From: Gaiellasilicea sp963789355
Lineage (GTDB): Bacteria; Actinomycetota; Thermoleophilia; Gaiellales; Gaiellaceae
Length of the DNA: 64,000 bases
Direction of reading: 5' to 3'
NCBI GenBank assembly: GCA_963789355.1
Contig: CAWBKK010000002.1
Span: forward strand, 620,001 to 684,000
In this document: positions 9,108-17,532 of the stretch, piece after piece
How the letters are laid out: every line of letters begins with the position of its first letter
Position numbering within the stretch: the first letter of the stretch is position 1
Notes under the pieces: generated by a model
What the model saw: only the letters and a program-made list of their open reading frames with translations
Database searches by the model: none
What the model was told of the DNA's origin: nothing
Translations under genes and position numbers: made by a program

Positions 9108-10336
9108 CCTCTTGTTCCCTCTCTTTCGGTTCCGTCGTAGATGCCGAGACCCGTCTCCGGGTCGAAAAAGTGCAGCGCGCGCGTGTCGACGGCGATGCGG
9201 ACCTTCTGGCCCTTGCTCGCCCGCGAGCGGGCGCCGAAGCGGCCGACCATGATCGTCCGGCCGTCCTCCTCCTGGGCCGGTGTGCCGAGCCCCTCGGCAC
9301 CGGCATCCTTCTGCAGCTCACGCACCTCGTCCGTGATCGCGGGCGTGGCTTCGATCGAGAAGTGCACCATCACCTCGGAGCCGAGCGCCTCGGTCAGCTC
9401 GACCTCGCCCTCCAACGTCTGGTTTCCGGGGCTGTCGGGCTCGAGCTCGGCGTCCTCGAGATCCTCCGGCCGGATGCCGAGGATCACGTCGCGGCCCTCG
9501 TAGTCCTTCAGGGCGGGGCGAGCTGAGAGCGTCTCGTCGCCGAGTGAGACCGTCTGGCTGCCGGCTGCGGCTGCGAGCGCGCCGTCCGCGCGCTCGAGCT
9601 TCGCCTCGACGAGGTTCATCGCCGGGCTGCCGATGAAGCCGCCGACGAAGAGGTTCACCGGCCGGTCGTACAGCTGCTGCGGCTCGGCGACCTGCTGCAG
9701 CTCTCCCTTCCGCATCACTGCCACGCGGTCGCCCATCGTCATCGCCTCGACCTGATCGTGCGTGACGTAGATCGTGGTCGTGCCGAGGTCGTCCTGGAGC
9801 TTCTTGATCTCGGCGCGTGTCTGGACGCGTAGCTTCGCGTCGAGGTTCGAGAGCGGCTCGTCCATGAGGAACGCGGCCGGCTCCCGCACGATCGCGCGGC
9901 CCATCGCGACTCGCTGCCGCTGGCCGCCTGAGAGCGCGCGCGGCTTGCGGTCGAGGTAGGCGTCCAGGCCGAGCAGGCGGGCGGCTTCGTTGACGCGCCT
10001 GTCGATCTCCTTCTTGTCCATCTTCTTCAGCTTCAGGCTGAAGCCGATGTTGTCGTAGACCGTGAGGTGGGGGTAGAGCGCGTAGCTCTGGAAGACCATG
10101 GCGATGTCCCGGTCGCGCGAGGCGACGTGGTTCACGATCCGCTCGCCGATCCTGAGCTGGCCCTCGGAGATCTCCTCGAGCCCGGCGACCATCCTGAGCG
10201 CTGTTGTCTTGCCGCAGCCCGACGGGCCGACGAGAACGAGGAACTCACCGTCCTGAATGTCCAGGTTCAGGTCATTGACCGCCCGAGTTCCATCCGGGTA
10301 GATCTTCGACACTCCCTGGAATGTCACCCCCGCCAC
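9104..10336 (-). CDS. Sugar ABC transporter ATPase, MsmX/UgpC type
   Basis: About 410 residues. Walker A GPSGCGKTT, signature LSGGQRQRVAMGRAI, Walker B FLMDEPLSNLD and the THD switch are all present. A C-terminal TOBE-like regulatory region follows (ILGIRPEDLEDAELE onward). This subfamily energises CUT1 importers and may serve several permease pairs. The GTG at 10336 is preferred over the TTG at 10360: a TATGAT hexamer ends 6 nt upstream of the GTG, and family members begin with the same short MAxVTF sequence. It is the first gene of the eight-gene operon. Confidence 0.93.
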   Translation of the reverse strand: MAGVTFQGVSKIYPDGTRAVNDLNLDIQDGEFLVLVGPSGCGKTTALRMVAGLEEISEGQLRIGERIVNHVASRDRDIAMVFQSYALYPHLTVYDNIGFSLKLKKMDKKEIDRRVNEAARLLGLDAYLDRKPRALSGGQRQRVAMGRAIVREPAAFLMDEPLSNLDAKLRVQTRAEIKKLQDDLGTTTIYVTHDQVEAMTMGDRVAVMRKGELQQVAEPQQLYDRPVNLFVGGFIGSPAMNLVEAKLERADGALAAAAGSQTVSLGDETLSARPALKDYEGRDVILGIRPEDLEDAELEPDSPGNQTLEGEVELTEALGSEVMVHFSIEATPAITDEVRELQKDAGAEGLGTPAQEEDGRTIMVGRFGARSRASKGQKVRIAVDTRALHFFDPETGLGIYDGTEREGTRG

Positions 10337-10342
10337 GCCGCG

Positions 10343-10348
10343 ATCATA
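10343..10348 (-). promoter_or_regulatory. -10 element of the sugar-import operon
   Basis: On the minus strand TATGAT is followed by 6 nt and the GTG at 10336. It is a near-perfect -10 hexamer at leaderless spacing, and no Shine-Dalgarno lies between. I saw no convincing -35 element or operator palindrome in the 100-nt gap to the divergent CDF gene. Confidence 0.5.
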
Positions 10349-10449
10349 AACAGGTTGCAAATGCGACGCGTTGCTGTGGCGAGCTGGTCGATCCCGTACG
10401 GCCGTAACCCGAAACTGTGAGTGGCCTGCCTGACGCTACGGTGCGGGGC

Positions 10450-12042
10450 GTGCACGGCCACGGCGGAGAGAGGAAGGCGCTCGGGATCGCGCTCGCGCTC
10501 GTCCTGGGCTTCGCCGGCATCGAGGCGGTTGCGGGCTTCGCGGCCGGCTCCCTGGCGCTCCTCGCCGACGCGGCGCACATGCTCTCCGACTCGCTCGCTC
10601 TCGGCCTGGCGCTCTTCGCAGCCTGGCTCGCCCACCGGCCCGCGACCCCCGAGCGCAGCTTCGGCTGGCGGCGAGCGGAGGTGCTGGCGGCACTTGCGAA
10701 CGCGCTTGTCCTCGTCCTGCTCGGAGTGTGGATCGTCTGGGTCGCGATCGGGCGGCTCTCCGATCCTCCCAGCGTGACCGGCGGCTGGGTGCTCGCCGCA
10801 GGTGCCGCCGGCCTCCTCGTCAATCTCGCCGCCGCGCGCGTTCTCCACGGTGCCGGCTCCGGACTGAACGTGCGCGCGGCGATGCTGCACGTGCTCGCCG
10901 ACCTCGCCTCGTCGGCGGGAGTCGTCGTCGCCGGCCTCGTCGTGCTCACGACCGGCTGGGCGTATGCAGACCCGATCGCCGGGCTCGTGATCGGCGTCCT
11001 CGTCGTCGTCAGCACCTTCGGCGTCCTCCGCGAGACCGTCGGCGTCCTGCTCGAAGGCGCGCCGGCGGGGATGGACGCACGGGAGGTAGGTGCGGCGATC
11101 GCGTCCACGCCCGGCGTCGTCGGCGTTCACGACCTTCATCTCTGGACGATCACGTCGGGCTTTCCGGCCCTGTCGGCGCACGTACTCGTCGAGGCCGGGG
11201 CCGACTGCCACGCGATCCGGCGCGAGCTCGACGAGCTCCTGCGCGTCCGGTTCCAGGTGACGCACACGACGCTGCAGGTCGAGCACGCACCCGGACTGAT
11301 CAAGCTCGCGCCGGTGAAGCTCGAGGGCAAGACGGCGATCGTCAGCGGCGCCTCCAGCGGGATCGGCGCCTCCGTCGTCCGCGACCTCCGCGCCCAGGGC
11401 GTCCGCGTCGCGGGTGGAGCCCGTCGCGTCGAGCGCATCGAGGCCGATGTCGCCCTCGAGCTCGACGTCACCGACCCCGAGAGCTGCGAGCGGTTCGTCA
11501 CGACCGCGGTGGCGGAGCTGGGGGGACTCGACATCCTCTTCAACAACGCGGGCCTCGCGCTCGGCCGCTACCCGGTCGACGAGTCGACCGAAGCGGACGA
11601 GGCGACCGTGATCGCGACCAACGTCGCCGGGCTGATGCGGATGACCCGCCTCTGCCTGCCGCACATCCGGGACGGCGGCCACATCGTCAACATGGGCTCG
11701 ATCGCCGGGCGCCAGGCGTATCCCAACGGCTCCGGCTACATCGCCTCGAAGTTCGCCGTGCGCGGCTACACCTACGCGCTCCGCGAGGATCTGCTCGGCC
11801 GGCCGATCAGGGTGACGACCGTCGACGCAGGACTCGTCGAGACGGAGTTTTCCGTGGTGCGCTTCCGCGGCGACGAGCAGGCTGCGAAGTCCGTCTACGC
11901 GGGTCTCGATCCGGTCACACCCGACGAGGTCGCCGACTGCGTCCTCTTCGCCCTGACGCGCCCGCCACACGTGAACATCGACGAGATCGTCGTCAAGGCG
12001 ATCGCTCAGTCGAGCGGCGCCCGCATCGTCCGCGCCGAGTGA
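10450..12042 (+). CDS. Cation diffusion facilitator joined in frame to a short-chain dehydrogenase
   Basis: One open frame of about 530 residues. Residues 1 to about 285 form a CzcD-like metal/H+ antiporter: a His-rich start (HGHGG), the metal-site helices LLADAAHMLSDS and MLHVLADLASS, and a cytoplasmic domain ending HTTLQVEH. From residue 289 (a GTG at 11314) there is a complete classical SDR with SGASSGIG, NNAG, a serine in MGSIAG and YIASK. A fusion of these two is unusual. A one-base error near 11,290-11,294 would create TGA at 11,297 and give two separate genes. The start at GTG 10450 is chosen because TACGGT lies 7 nt upstream and CDF proteins often begin with this His-rich sequence; GTG 10417 is the alternative. 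Confidence 0.75.
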   Translation: MHGHGGERKALGIALALVLGFAGIEAVAGFAAGSLALLADAAHMLSDSLALGLALFAAWLAHRPATPERSFGWRRAEVLAALANALVLVLLGVWIVWVAIGRLSDPPSVTGGWVLAAGAAGLLVNLAAARVLHGAGSGLNVRAAMLHVLADLASSAGVVVAGLVVLTTGWAYADPIAGLVIGVLVVVSTFGVLRETVGVLLEGAPAGMDAREVGAAIASTPGVVGVHDLHLWTITSGFPALSAHVLVEAGADCHAIRRELDELLRVRFQVTHTTLQVEHAPGLIKLAPVKLEGKTAIVSGASSGIGASVVRDLRAQGVRVAGGARRVERIEADVALELDVTDPESCERFVTTAVAELGGLDILFNNAGLALGRYPVDESTEADEATVIATNVAGLMRMTRLCLPHIRDGGHIVNMGSIAGRQAYPNGSGYIASKFAVRGYTYALREDLLGRPIRVTTVDAGLVETEFSVVRFRGDEQAAKSVYAGLDPVTPDEVADCVLFALTRPPHVNIDEIVVKAIAQSSGARIVRAE

Positions 12043-13340
12043 GGCTCCGGTCCCAGTACGACGGCGAGATCCTCAAGCTCGCCGTCCCGGCGCTGGGCGC
12101 GCTCGCGGCGGAACCGCTCTACATCCTCGTCGACACCGCGATCGTCGGTCATCTCGGCCGGCCGCAGCTGGCCGCGCTCGGGGTCGCCGCGACCGTCCTC
12201 ACGGGCCTCTTCGGCGTCTTCAACTTCCTCCAGTACGGCACGACGGCCCAGGTCGGCCGCGCCTCGGGGGCGGGCGAGGCGCAGGTGGCGAACCGCCTCG
12301 GCGCGCAGGCGCTCTGGCTCTCGCTCGGCTTCGGGATCGCGATCGCCGCCGGCGTGGTCGCCTTCGCTCCCGGGATCGCCGAGCTGATGGGCGTCGAGGG
12401 CGAGACGGCCGGCTACGCGATCACCTACATGCGGATCGCGGCGCTCGGGCTCCCGTTCGCCTTCCTCGCGCTCGGCGGCCAGGGGTACCTGCGCGGCGTC
12501 GCCGACCTGCGGACGCCGCTCGTGATCGTGATCGCCGCGAACATCGTCAACCTCGTGCTCGAGGTGCTCTTCGTCTACGGCTTCGGCTGGGGGATCGAAG
12601 GCTCGGCGTGGGGGACGGTGATCGCGCAGGCCGGGATGGGCGCCGCCTTCATCGTCGTCATCCTCCGTGCGGCCCGCGGGGAGAGGCGGCCGTCGCGGCA
12701 GTTGATGCGGCGTTTGCTCGTGATCGGTCGCCACATCTTCGTCCGCACCGCTGCCCTGCTGAGCGCGTTCACGCTCGCGGGCGCGGTGATCGCGCGCTTC
12801 GGCGACGCCTCGCTCGCCGCGCACCAGATCGCGTTTCAGCTCTGGGTCTTCCTCGCCTTCGTCCTCGACGCGATCGCGATCGCCGGGCAGGTGATCGTCG
12901 GCCGCGGCCTCGGGGCGGGCGACACCGAGCGCGCCTACGAGGCGAGCGTCCGGATGATCTGGCTCTCCGTCTACGCCGGGATCGTGTTCGGCGCCGTGAT
13001 GCTGGCGCTGCAGGGCGTGCTGCCGTACGCGTTCACGAGCGACGAGCTCGTCGTCGAGCGGGCGCAGGCGATCTGGTTCCTCTTTGCCCTGATGCAGCCG
13101 CTGAACGGCGCCGTCTTCGCGCTCGACGGGATCCTGATCGGCGCCGGCGACGGCCGTTTCCTGATGTGGTCGATGGTCGTCGCGTTCGCGACCTGCACGT
13201 TCGTCTCGCTCGCCGCGCTCGCGTTCGACTGGGGCATCGTCGGCGTCTGGTCGGCGCTCGTCGTCCTCATCTGCACCCGGCTGGTGCTGATGCTCTGGCG
13301 GTTCAGGGGGAAGCGCTGGCTGGTGACGGGCTGGGCGTGA
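12039..13340 (+). CDS. MATE-family efflux transporter (DinF-like)
   Basis: A 433-residue inner-membrane protein with about twelve hydrophobic helices, the usual size of MATE transporters. The N-terminal repeat shows EPLYILVDTAIVGHLG, a family hallmark, and the second half carries the matching ASLAAHQIAFQLW segment. It exports drugs or metabolites using Na+ or H+. The GTG start (12039-12041) overlaps the TGA of the preceding SDR (GTGA), so it is probably in one operon with the CDF-SDR gene. Its end overlaps the convergent PPOX gene by 38 nt. Confidence 0.9.
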   Translation: MRLRSQYDGEILKLAVPALGALAAEPLYILVDTAIVGHLGRPQLAALGVAATVLTGLFGVFNFLQYGTTAQVGRASGAGEAQVANRLGAQALWLSLGFGIAIAAGVVAFAPGIAELMGVEGETAGYAITYMRIAALGLPFAFLALGGQGYLRGVADLRTPLVIVIAANIVNLVLEVLFVYGFGWGIEGSAWGTVIAQAGMGAAFIVVILRAARGERRPSRQLMRRLLVIGRHIFVRTAALLSAFTLAGAVIARFGDASLAAHQIAFQLWVFLAFVLDAIAIAGQVIVGRGLGAGDTERAYEASVRMIWLSVYAGIVFGAVMLALQGVLPYAFTSDELVVERAQAIWFLFALMQPLNGAVFALDGILIGAGDGRFLMWSMVVAFATCTFVSLAALAFDWGIVGVWSALVVLICTRLVLMLWRFRGKRWLVTGWA

Positions 13341-13725
13341 CGGGCCACTGGTGCCAGCTCGTCGGGCGCATCCACGCGTTGACGCGGGGGCTCTCGCGGT
13401 TGCGATACGGCTTGCCGGTGTAGCGGAGCGCGAGGCGGTCGATTCCCGCGAGGCCCTCGTCGTCCTCCATCCGCTCGACGGTGCCGGAGAGCGAGATGTG
13501 GCGGTACCAGTCGTCCTCGTCGAGAACGGTGACCGAGACGCGCGGATCGCCGCGGAGATGCTCCAGCCGCTTCCGCGTCGCGTCCATGTTCAGGAAGACG
13601 AGGCCGTCCTCCCAGGCGTACCAGGTCGCGACCGAGCTGGGGGAGCCGTCGGGCCGAAGCGTCGCGATGGTTGCCGGATTCGGCCGGCGCAGGAAGGCGT
13701 CGACTGCGGGCGGGATCGGCTTCAC
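13303..13725 (-). CDS. Pyridoxamine 5'-phosphate oxidase-like (F420- or FMN-binding) protein
   Basis: A 140-residue split-barrel flavin/deazaflavin-binding protein of the PPOX class. The segments NPATIATLRPDGSP and WYAWEDGLVFLNM form the usual first strands, and DPRVSVTVLD and GKPYRN are typical of actinobacterial Rv1155-like members that often use cofactor F420. The substrate cannot be deduced. The GTG at 13725 is preceded at 6 nt by TAAGCT, which overlaps the stop of the MFS gene. It converges on the MATE gene with a 38-nt overlap of 3' ends. Confidence 0.8.
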   Translation of the reverse strand: MKPIPPAVDAFLRRPNPATIATLRPDGSPSSVATWYAWEDGLVFLNMDATRKRLEHLRGDPRVSVTVLDEDDWYRHISLSGTVERMEDDEGLAGIDRLALRYTGKPYRNRESPRVNAWMRPTSWHQWPVTPSPSPASASP

Positions 13726-13731
13726 TGCTCG

Positions 13732-13737
13732 AGCTTA
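13732..13737 (-). promoter_or_regulatory. Leaderless-type -10 of the PPOX gene
   Basis: TAAGCT on the minus strand, 6 nt before GTG 13725. Its TAA is also the stop codon of the upstream MFS gene, so promoter and stop share bases. Confidence 0.4.
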
Positions 13738-14958
13738 CGCACTGGCATGCCGCCGCTCCAGCGTCCGCACGCCGGGCACCGCGAGGACTGCCAGCGTCAC
13801 AGCCATGCCGATCGCCGCCGCGCCCAGCAGCGTCGCCTCGACGCCGACCGCGTCCGCGACCGGCCCGGCCAGGGCCAGGCCGAGCGGGACGAGGCCCAAC
13901 GAGCCGAGCGCGTCGTAGGAGTAGACCCGCGAGATCGTCTCGGGTGGGATCTCCTGCTGCACGGTCGTGTTCCACAGCAGGTTGAAGATCTCGATCCCGA
14001 TCCCCGCGACGAACGCGGCCGCGATGATCGCCGGCAGGCTCAGCCCGAGGCCGAGCGCGACGAGCGGGAGCGGCCCGAGCAGGATCCCCAACGTCGCAGC
14101 GAGCAACATCCGCCGCGGGCGGAAGCGGAGCCCGAGCAGGCCGCCGGCGACGAGCCCGGCAGCCTCGGCCGTCAGGATCGCCCCCCACGCCTTCGCGCCG
14201 CCGAGCTCCTCGTCGGCGATCACCGGCCCGAGCACGCTGAACGCGCCGATCGTGACCATCAGCAGCAGCGAGAACTGGAGCACGATCGACCAGAGCCAGT
14301 CGCGCGAGCGGAACTCGCGCCAGCCGACGGCGAGCTCGGAGAGGAAGCGCGGCGTCTCGTTCGCCGCGATCGCCGGCAGGCGCATCAGCGCGATCATCGA
14401 GCCGCCGAGGAGATACGTCCCGGCGTCGATCGCGATCGCCCAGCCCGGGTCGAACGCGGCGACGAGGAAGCCGCCGAGCGCCGCGCCGCCGATCGAGGCC
14501 GAGCTCATCGCGAGTGCGAGCAGCGCATTCGCGTCCTGAAGCAGGGTGCTCGGCACCGTCTGTGGCGTCACCCCTGCGGAGGCCGGGAAGAAGAAGGCGG
14601 ACGCGCCGCCGTTCACGGACGCCAGCGCGGCGAGATGCCAGATCTCCGCATTGCCCGTGATCAGGAGCGCAGCCGCCGAGGCCTGGGCGAAGGCGCTGAC
14701 CACGTTCGCGCTCGTCATCACCTTGTTGCGGGGGAGCCGGTCGGCCCAGATCCCACCGACGAGGAGGAACAGGATCAACGGGATCTCCCGGCAGGCGAGG
14801 ACGAGGCCGAGGTCGGTCTTCGAGCCCGTCAGGTCGAGGACGGCGAACGCGAGTGCGACGGGCGCGATCGCGCTCCCGACCAGTGAGATCGTGCGGCCGG
14901 CGAAGAGGAGGCGGAACTCGCGCTCCCGGAGCGGCGCCACGGCGGTGCTATGCCGCAC
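13735..14958 (-). CDS. MFS exporter (EntS-like)
   Basis: A 407-residue major facilitator with about twelve transmembrane helices. The start LREREFRLLFAGRTISLVGSAI and the loop GGIWADRLPRNKVM between helices 2 and 3 match the EntS/macrolide-efflux type of MFS. It probably exports a small molecule; substrate unknown. It overlaps the end of the metallo-beta-lactamase-fold gene by 11 nt and shares its strand, so the two are likely co-transcribed with the cystathionine gene upstream. Confidence 0.85.
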   Translation of the reverse strand: MRHSTAVAPLREREFRLLFAGRTISLVGSAIAPVALAFAVLDLTGSKTDLGLVLACREIPLILFLLVGGIWADRLPRNKVMTSANVVSAFAQASAAALLITGNAEIWHLAALASVNGGASAFFFPASAGVTPQTVPSTLLQDANALLALAMSSASIGGAALGGFLVAAFDPGWAIAIDAGTYLLGGSMIALMRLPAIAANETPRFLSELAVGWREFRSRDWLWSIVLQFSLLLMVTIGAFSVLGPVIADEELGGAKAWGAILTAEAAGLVAGGLLGLRFRPRRMLLAATLGILLGPLPLVALGLGLSLPAIIAAAFVAGIGIEIFNLLWNTTVQQEIPPETISRVYSYDALGSLGLVPLGLALAGPVADAVGVEATLLGAAAIGMAVTLAVLAVPGVRTLERRHASA

Positions 14959-15787
14959 GCGTGTCCCAGTAGCGCTTCAGCCCCGCATACGACTGCCAGA
15001 ACGGCATCGCGCGGTCGTATTCGTCGGCCTCCTCCGGCGGCAAGTCGGCCTTCGCGGCGGCAACGAAGTCGTCCTCGGAGGCACCGTCCTCGACGCGGGT
15101 GGCCCACGTGTCGAGGCGTTCGCGCAGCTCACCGAGGTGGCGGCTGACGTCCTCGGCGAAGCCGAAGTGGGTCAGCGCCAGTCGTTCCGGCGCGCTCCGC
15201 TCGATCTGCTCGAGCGTGCGATACCAGGCCTCGATGTCGACGTCGGGCGGCGGCGTCGGCGGCAGCACCGAGCGGCTCGGCTGGATCCGCACCCCTGCCG
15301 CATCGCCGGCGTAGAGCGTCGAGCCGTCGACGTAGCAGACGTGGTGCGAGGCGTGGCCGGGTGCGGCGAAGACCTGGAGACCCGCGGCGCGGCCGTCGGC
15401 GACGCGCACGTTCGCCTCCGGTACGGGCGCGAGCTCGCCCCAGAGCCCGTCGAACGTGTCGCCGTACAGCCTTCGCGCGCTCCGCTCGAGCCGGGACGGG
15501 TCGACGAGGTGCGGCGCCCCGATCTCCGAGACCCAGACCTGCAGCTCGGGGTGCTCACGCACGAGGGAGCCAGCCGCTCCTGCGTGGTCGAGGTGGATGT
15601 GCGAGAGCAGCAGGTGCGTGATCTCCCGGAGCTCGACTCCGCGCTCGGCGAGCCCGGCCTTCAGCGCCGGAATGCAGCTCGCCGGCCCGCAATCGAAGAG
15701 AGCCAGGCCCGACGGCGTGTCGACCAGGTACGACCCGACCGTGCGGGCTGCGCCCCCGTGGAAGAGGTCGATCGGCTCGCCTTGCAA
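14948..15787 (-). CDS. Metallo-beta-lactamase-fold hydrolase
   Basis: A 279-residue MBL-superfamily enzyme. The metal motif HIHLDHAG, followed by a later His (GHASHH) and Asp (AGDAAG), supplies the dinuclear zinc/iron site. Hydrolysis of a thioester or ester is the general chemistry of the family (glyoxalase II, lactonases); the substrate is not evident. The TTG at 15787 starts 7 nt after the upstream stop codon. No better start lies near the fold's first strand (EPIDLFHGGAARTVGSYLVD). Confidence 0.85.
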   Translation of the reverse strand: MQGEPIDLFHGGAARTVGSYLVDTPSGLALFDCGPASCIPALKAGLAERGVELREITHLLLSHIHLDHAGAAGSLVREHPELQVWVSEIGAPHLVDPSRLERSARRLYGDTFDGLWGELAPVPEANVRVADGRAAGLQVFAAPGHASHHVCYVDGSTLYAGDAAGVRIQPSRSVLPPTPPPDVDIEAWYRTLEQIERSAPERLALTHFGFAEDVSRHLGELRERLDTWATRVEDGASEDDFVAAAKADLPPEEADEYDRAMPFWQSYAGLKRYWDTRAA

Positions 15788-15794
15788 CAGACTG

Positions 15795-16940
15795 TTACTT
15801 GGCGTGGGCGGCGGCGGGGACGAGCGCGGCGGCGAGATCCGCGATCAGGTCGTCGACCGACTCGATCCCGACCGAAAGGCGGACCAGGTTCCGCGGCGCC
15901 GCGAAGGGCGCATCGGCCGTCGAGGCGTGGGTCATCCGCGCCGGGTGCTCGATCATGCTCTCGACGCCGCCGAGCGACTCGGCGAGCTGGAAGAGCTTCG
16001 TCTTCGCGACCAGCTCGACGGCGGTCTCCTCGGTGTCGACGAGGAACGAGATCATCCCGCCGAAGTCGCGCATCTGCCGCTTCGCGATCTCGTGACCGGG
16101 ATGCGACGGAAGGCCGGGATAGAGCACCTGCTCGACGCTCGGCTGCTGCTCGAGCCAGCCTGCGAGCGCGCGGGCGTTCTCGCAGTGCTGGCGCATCCGG
16201 ACGGCGAGCGTCTTGATCCCGCGGAGGACGAGCCAGGAGTCGAACGGCCCGGGAACGGCGCCGAGCGACTTCTGCAGGAAGGTCAGGCGCTCCGCGATCG
16301 TGGGGTCGTTCGTGGCGACGAAGCCGCCGACGACGTCGGAGTGGCCGCCGAGGTACTTCGTCGTCGAATGGACGACGGCGTCGGCGCCGAGGTCGAGCGG
16401 GTTCTGCAGGTACGGCGTCGCAAAGGTGTTGTCGACGACGAGGATCGCGCCGACCGCGTGCGCGGCGTCGGCGGCGGCGCGGATGTCGACCACGTTCAGC
16501 AACGGGTTCGACGGGCTCTCGATCCAGACCATCCGCGTGTTCCCGTCGAGATGCTCGGCCAGGTGGGCGAACTCGGCGGCGGGGACGTAGTCGAAGAGGT
16601 AGCCCTTCGGCTCGTAGACCTGCGAGGTCATCCGGTAGACGCCGCCGTAGACGTCCGCGATCAGGACGACGCGCTCACCGGGGTTGACGAGATGCATCAG
16701 CGTCGTGGTCGCGCCGAGCCCGGAGGAGAAGGCGATCCCGTGCGACGCGTTCTCGAGCGACGCCAAAGCGACCTGCAGCGCCGACCGGGTCGGGTTGGCG
16801 ACGCGCGCGTAGTCGTAGCCCTTGTGAACGCCGACGGCCTCCTGGACGAAGGTCGACGTCTGGTAGATCGGCGTGCTGATCGCGCCCGTCGCCGGGTCGG
16901 GTTCCTGACCGTCGTGGATGGCGCGGGTCTCGAAGTCCAT
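15795..16940 (-). CDS. Cystathionine gamma-synthase/lyase-family PLP enzyme
   Basis: About 381 residues of the Cys/Met-metabolism PLP family (fold type I). The PLP lysine is in STTKYLGGHSD, the phosphate/PLP-stacking segment is SSGLGATTT, and SNPLLNVVDI is a family signature. It makes or breaks cystathionine in the transsulfuration route between cysteine and homocysteine; synthase and lyase cannot be told apart by eye. The ATG at 16940 is chosen because TAGCAT lies 7 nt upstream. That hexamer overlaps the stop codon of the preceding methyltransferase. Confidence 0.92.
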   Translation of the reverse strand: MDFETRAIHDGQEPDPATGAISTPIYQTSTFVQEAVGVHKGYDYARVANPTRSALQVALASLENASHGIAFSSGLGATTTLMHLVNPGERVVLIADVYGGVYRMTSQVYEPKGYLFDYVPAAEFAHLAEHLDGNTRMVWIESPSNPLLNVVDIRAAADAAHAVGAILVVDNTFATPYLQNPLDLGADAVVHSTTKYLGGHSDVVGGFVATNDPTIAERLTFLQKSLGAVPGPFDSWLVLRGIKTLAVRMRQHCENARALAGWLEQQPSVEQVLYPGLPSHPGHEIAKRQMRDFGGMISFLVDTEETAVELVAKTKLFQLAESLGGVESMIEHPARMTHASTADAPFAAPRNLVRLSVGIESVDDLIADLAAALVPAAAHAK

Positions 16941-16947
16941 CAATGCG

Positions 16948-16953
16948 ATGCTA
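16948..16953 (-). promoter_or_regulatory. Leaderless-type -10 of the cystathionine gamma-synthase gene
   Basis: TAGCAT on the minus strand, 7 nt before ATG 16940. Its first three bases are the TAG stop of the upstream methyltransferase. Confidence 0.4.
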
Positions 16954-17532
16954 GCTGGGCAGATCGGCGCGAACGACGGCGAGATCCTTCCACGACCATT
17001 CCACCGCGGTTTCGAAGCCGGCCTCTGCGAGCCAGGTGAGGAGGTCCGGCAACGGGTCGGGCTTGTCGAAGCCGGGTGTGGCCGGCGTCACGATGTCCTC
17101 GGCCCGCTCCGGGACGACCAGGTCCGCGAGCACGAACCGGCCTCGCGGAGCGAGGACGTGGCGGACGCGGTGGAAGAGATCGCGCTTCTCATCCGCCTCG
17201 AGGTGGTGGACCACCAGAGCCGAGACGACGAGCTCGAACGGTCCGTCGGGAAGAGGATCCTCGAGTCGTTGGACGACGAGCTCCGCGCTGATCTGCGCCT
17301 GCGCAACGGCGAGCATCGCCTCGCTCGAATCGATCCCGACCAGACTCGCCGCGGGATGGGCGCGGAGAAGCCGCTGCGCGGTCTCGCCGGTACCGGTGCC
17401 GAGCTCGAGGATCCGGTGAGCGTCGATCCCGGCCGTTGCTGCGGCGACGACGTCCTGCAGCTCGTCGTAACGCGGCACGTCCTCGCGGATCATCGCGAGA
17501 TATGAATCGGGATCGAAGTGGAACTGGTTCAT
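16951..17532 (-). CDS. Class I SAM-dependent methyltransferase
   Basis: A 193-residue methyltransferase with motif I ILELGTGTGETAQRLL, an acidic residue after strand 2 (VGIDSSEAML) and motif IV-like FELVVSALVVHHL. It transfers a methyl group from S-adenosylmethionine to an unknown small molecule. Its ATG (17530-17532) overlaps the TGA of the AlkX-like glycosylase gene (ATGA), so the two are coupled. Confidence 0.88.
   Translation of the reverse strand: MNQFHFDPDSYLAMIREDVPRYDELQDVVAAATAGIDAHRILELGTGTGETAQRLLRAHPAASLVGIDSSEAMLAVAQAQISAELVVQRLEDPLPDGPFELVVSALVVHHLEADEKRDLFHRVRHVLAPRGRFVLADLVVPERAEDIVTPATPGFDKPDPLPDLLTWLAEAGFETAVEWSWKDLAVVRADLPS

Noticed and set aside
10336..10360. TTG 10360 as start of the sugar ATPase gene
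   Set aside because: The GTG at 10336 has a TATGAT at leaderless spacing and fits family N-termini; the TTG would place the promoter inside the gene.
10324..11970. A 548-codon minus-strand open frame over the CDF-SDR gene
   Set aside because: It is Arg/Asp/Glu-rich with no domain, antisense to clear transporter and dehydrogenase motifs.
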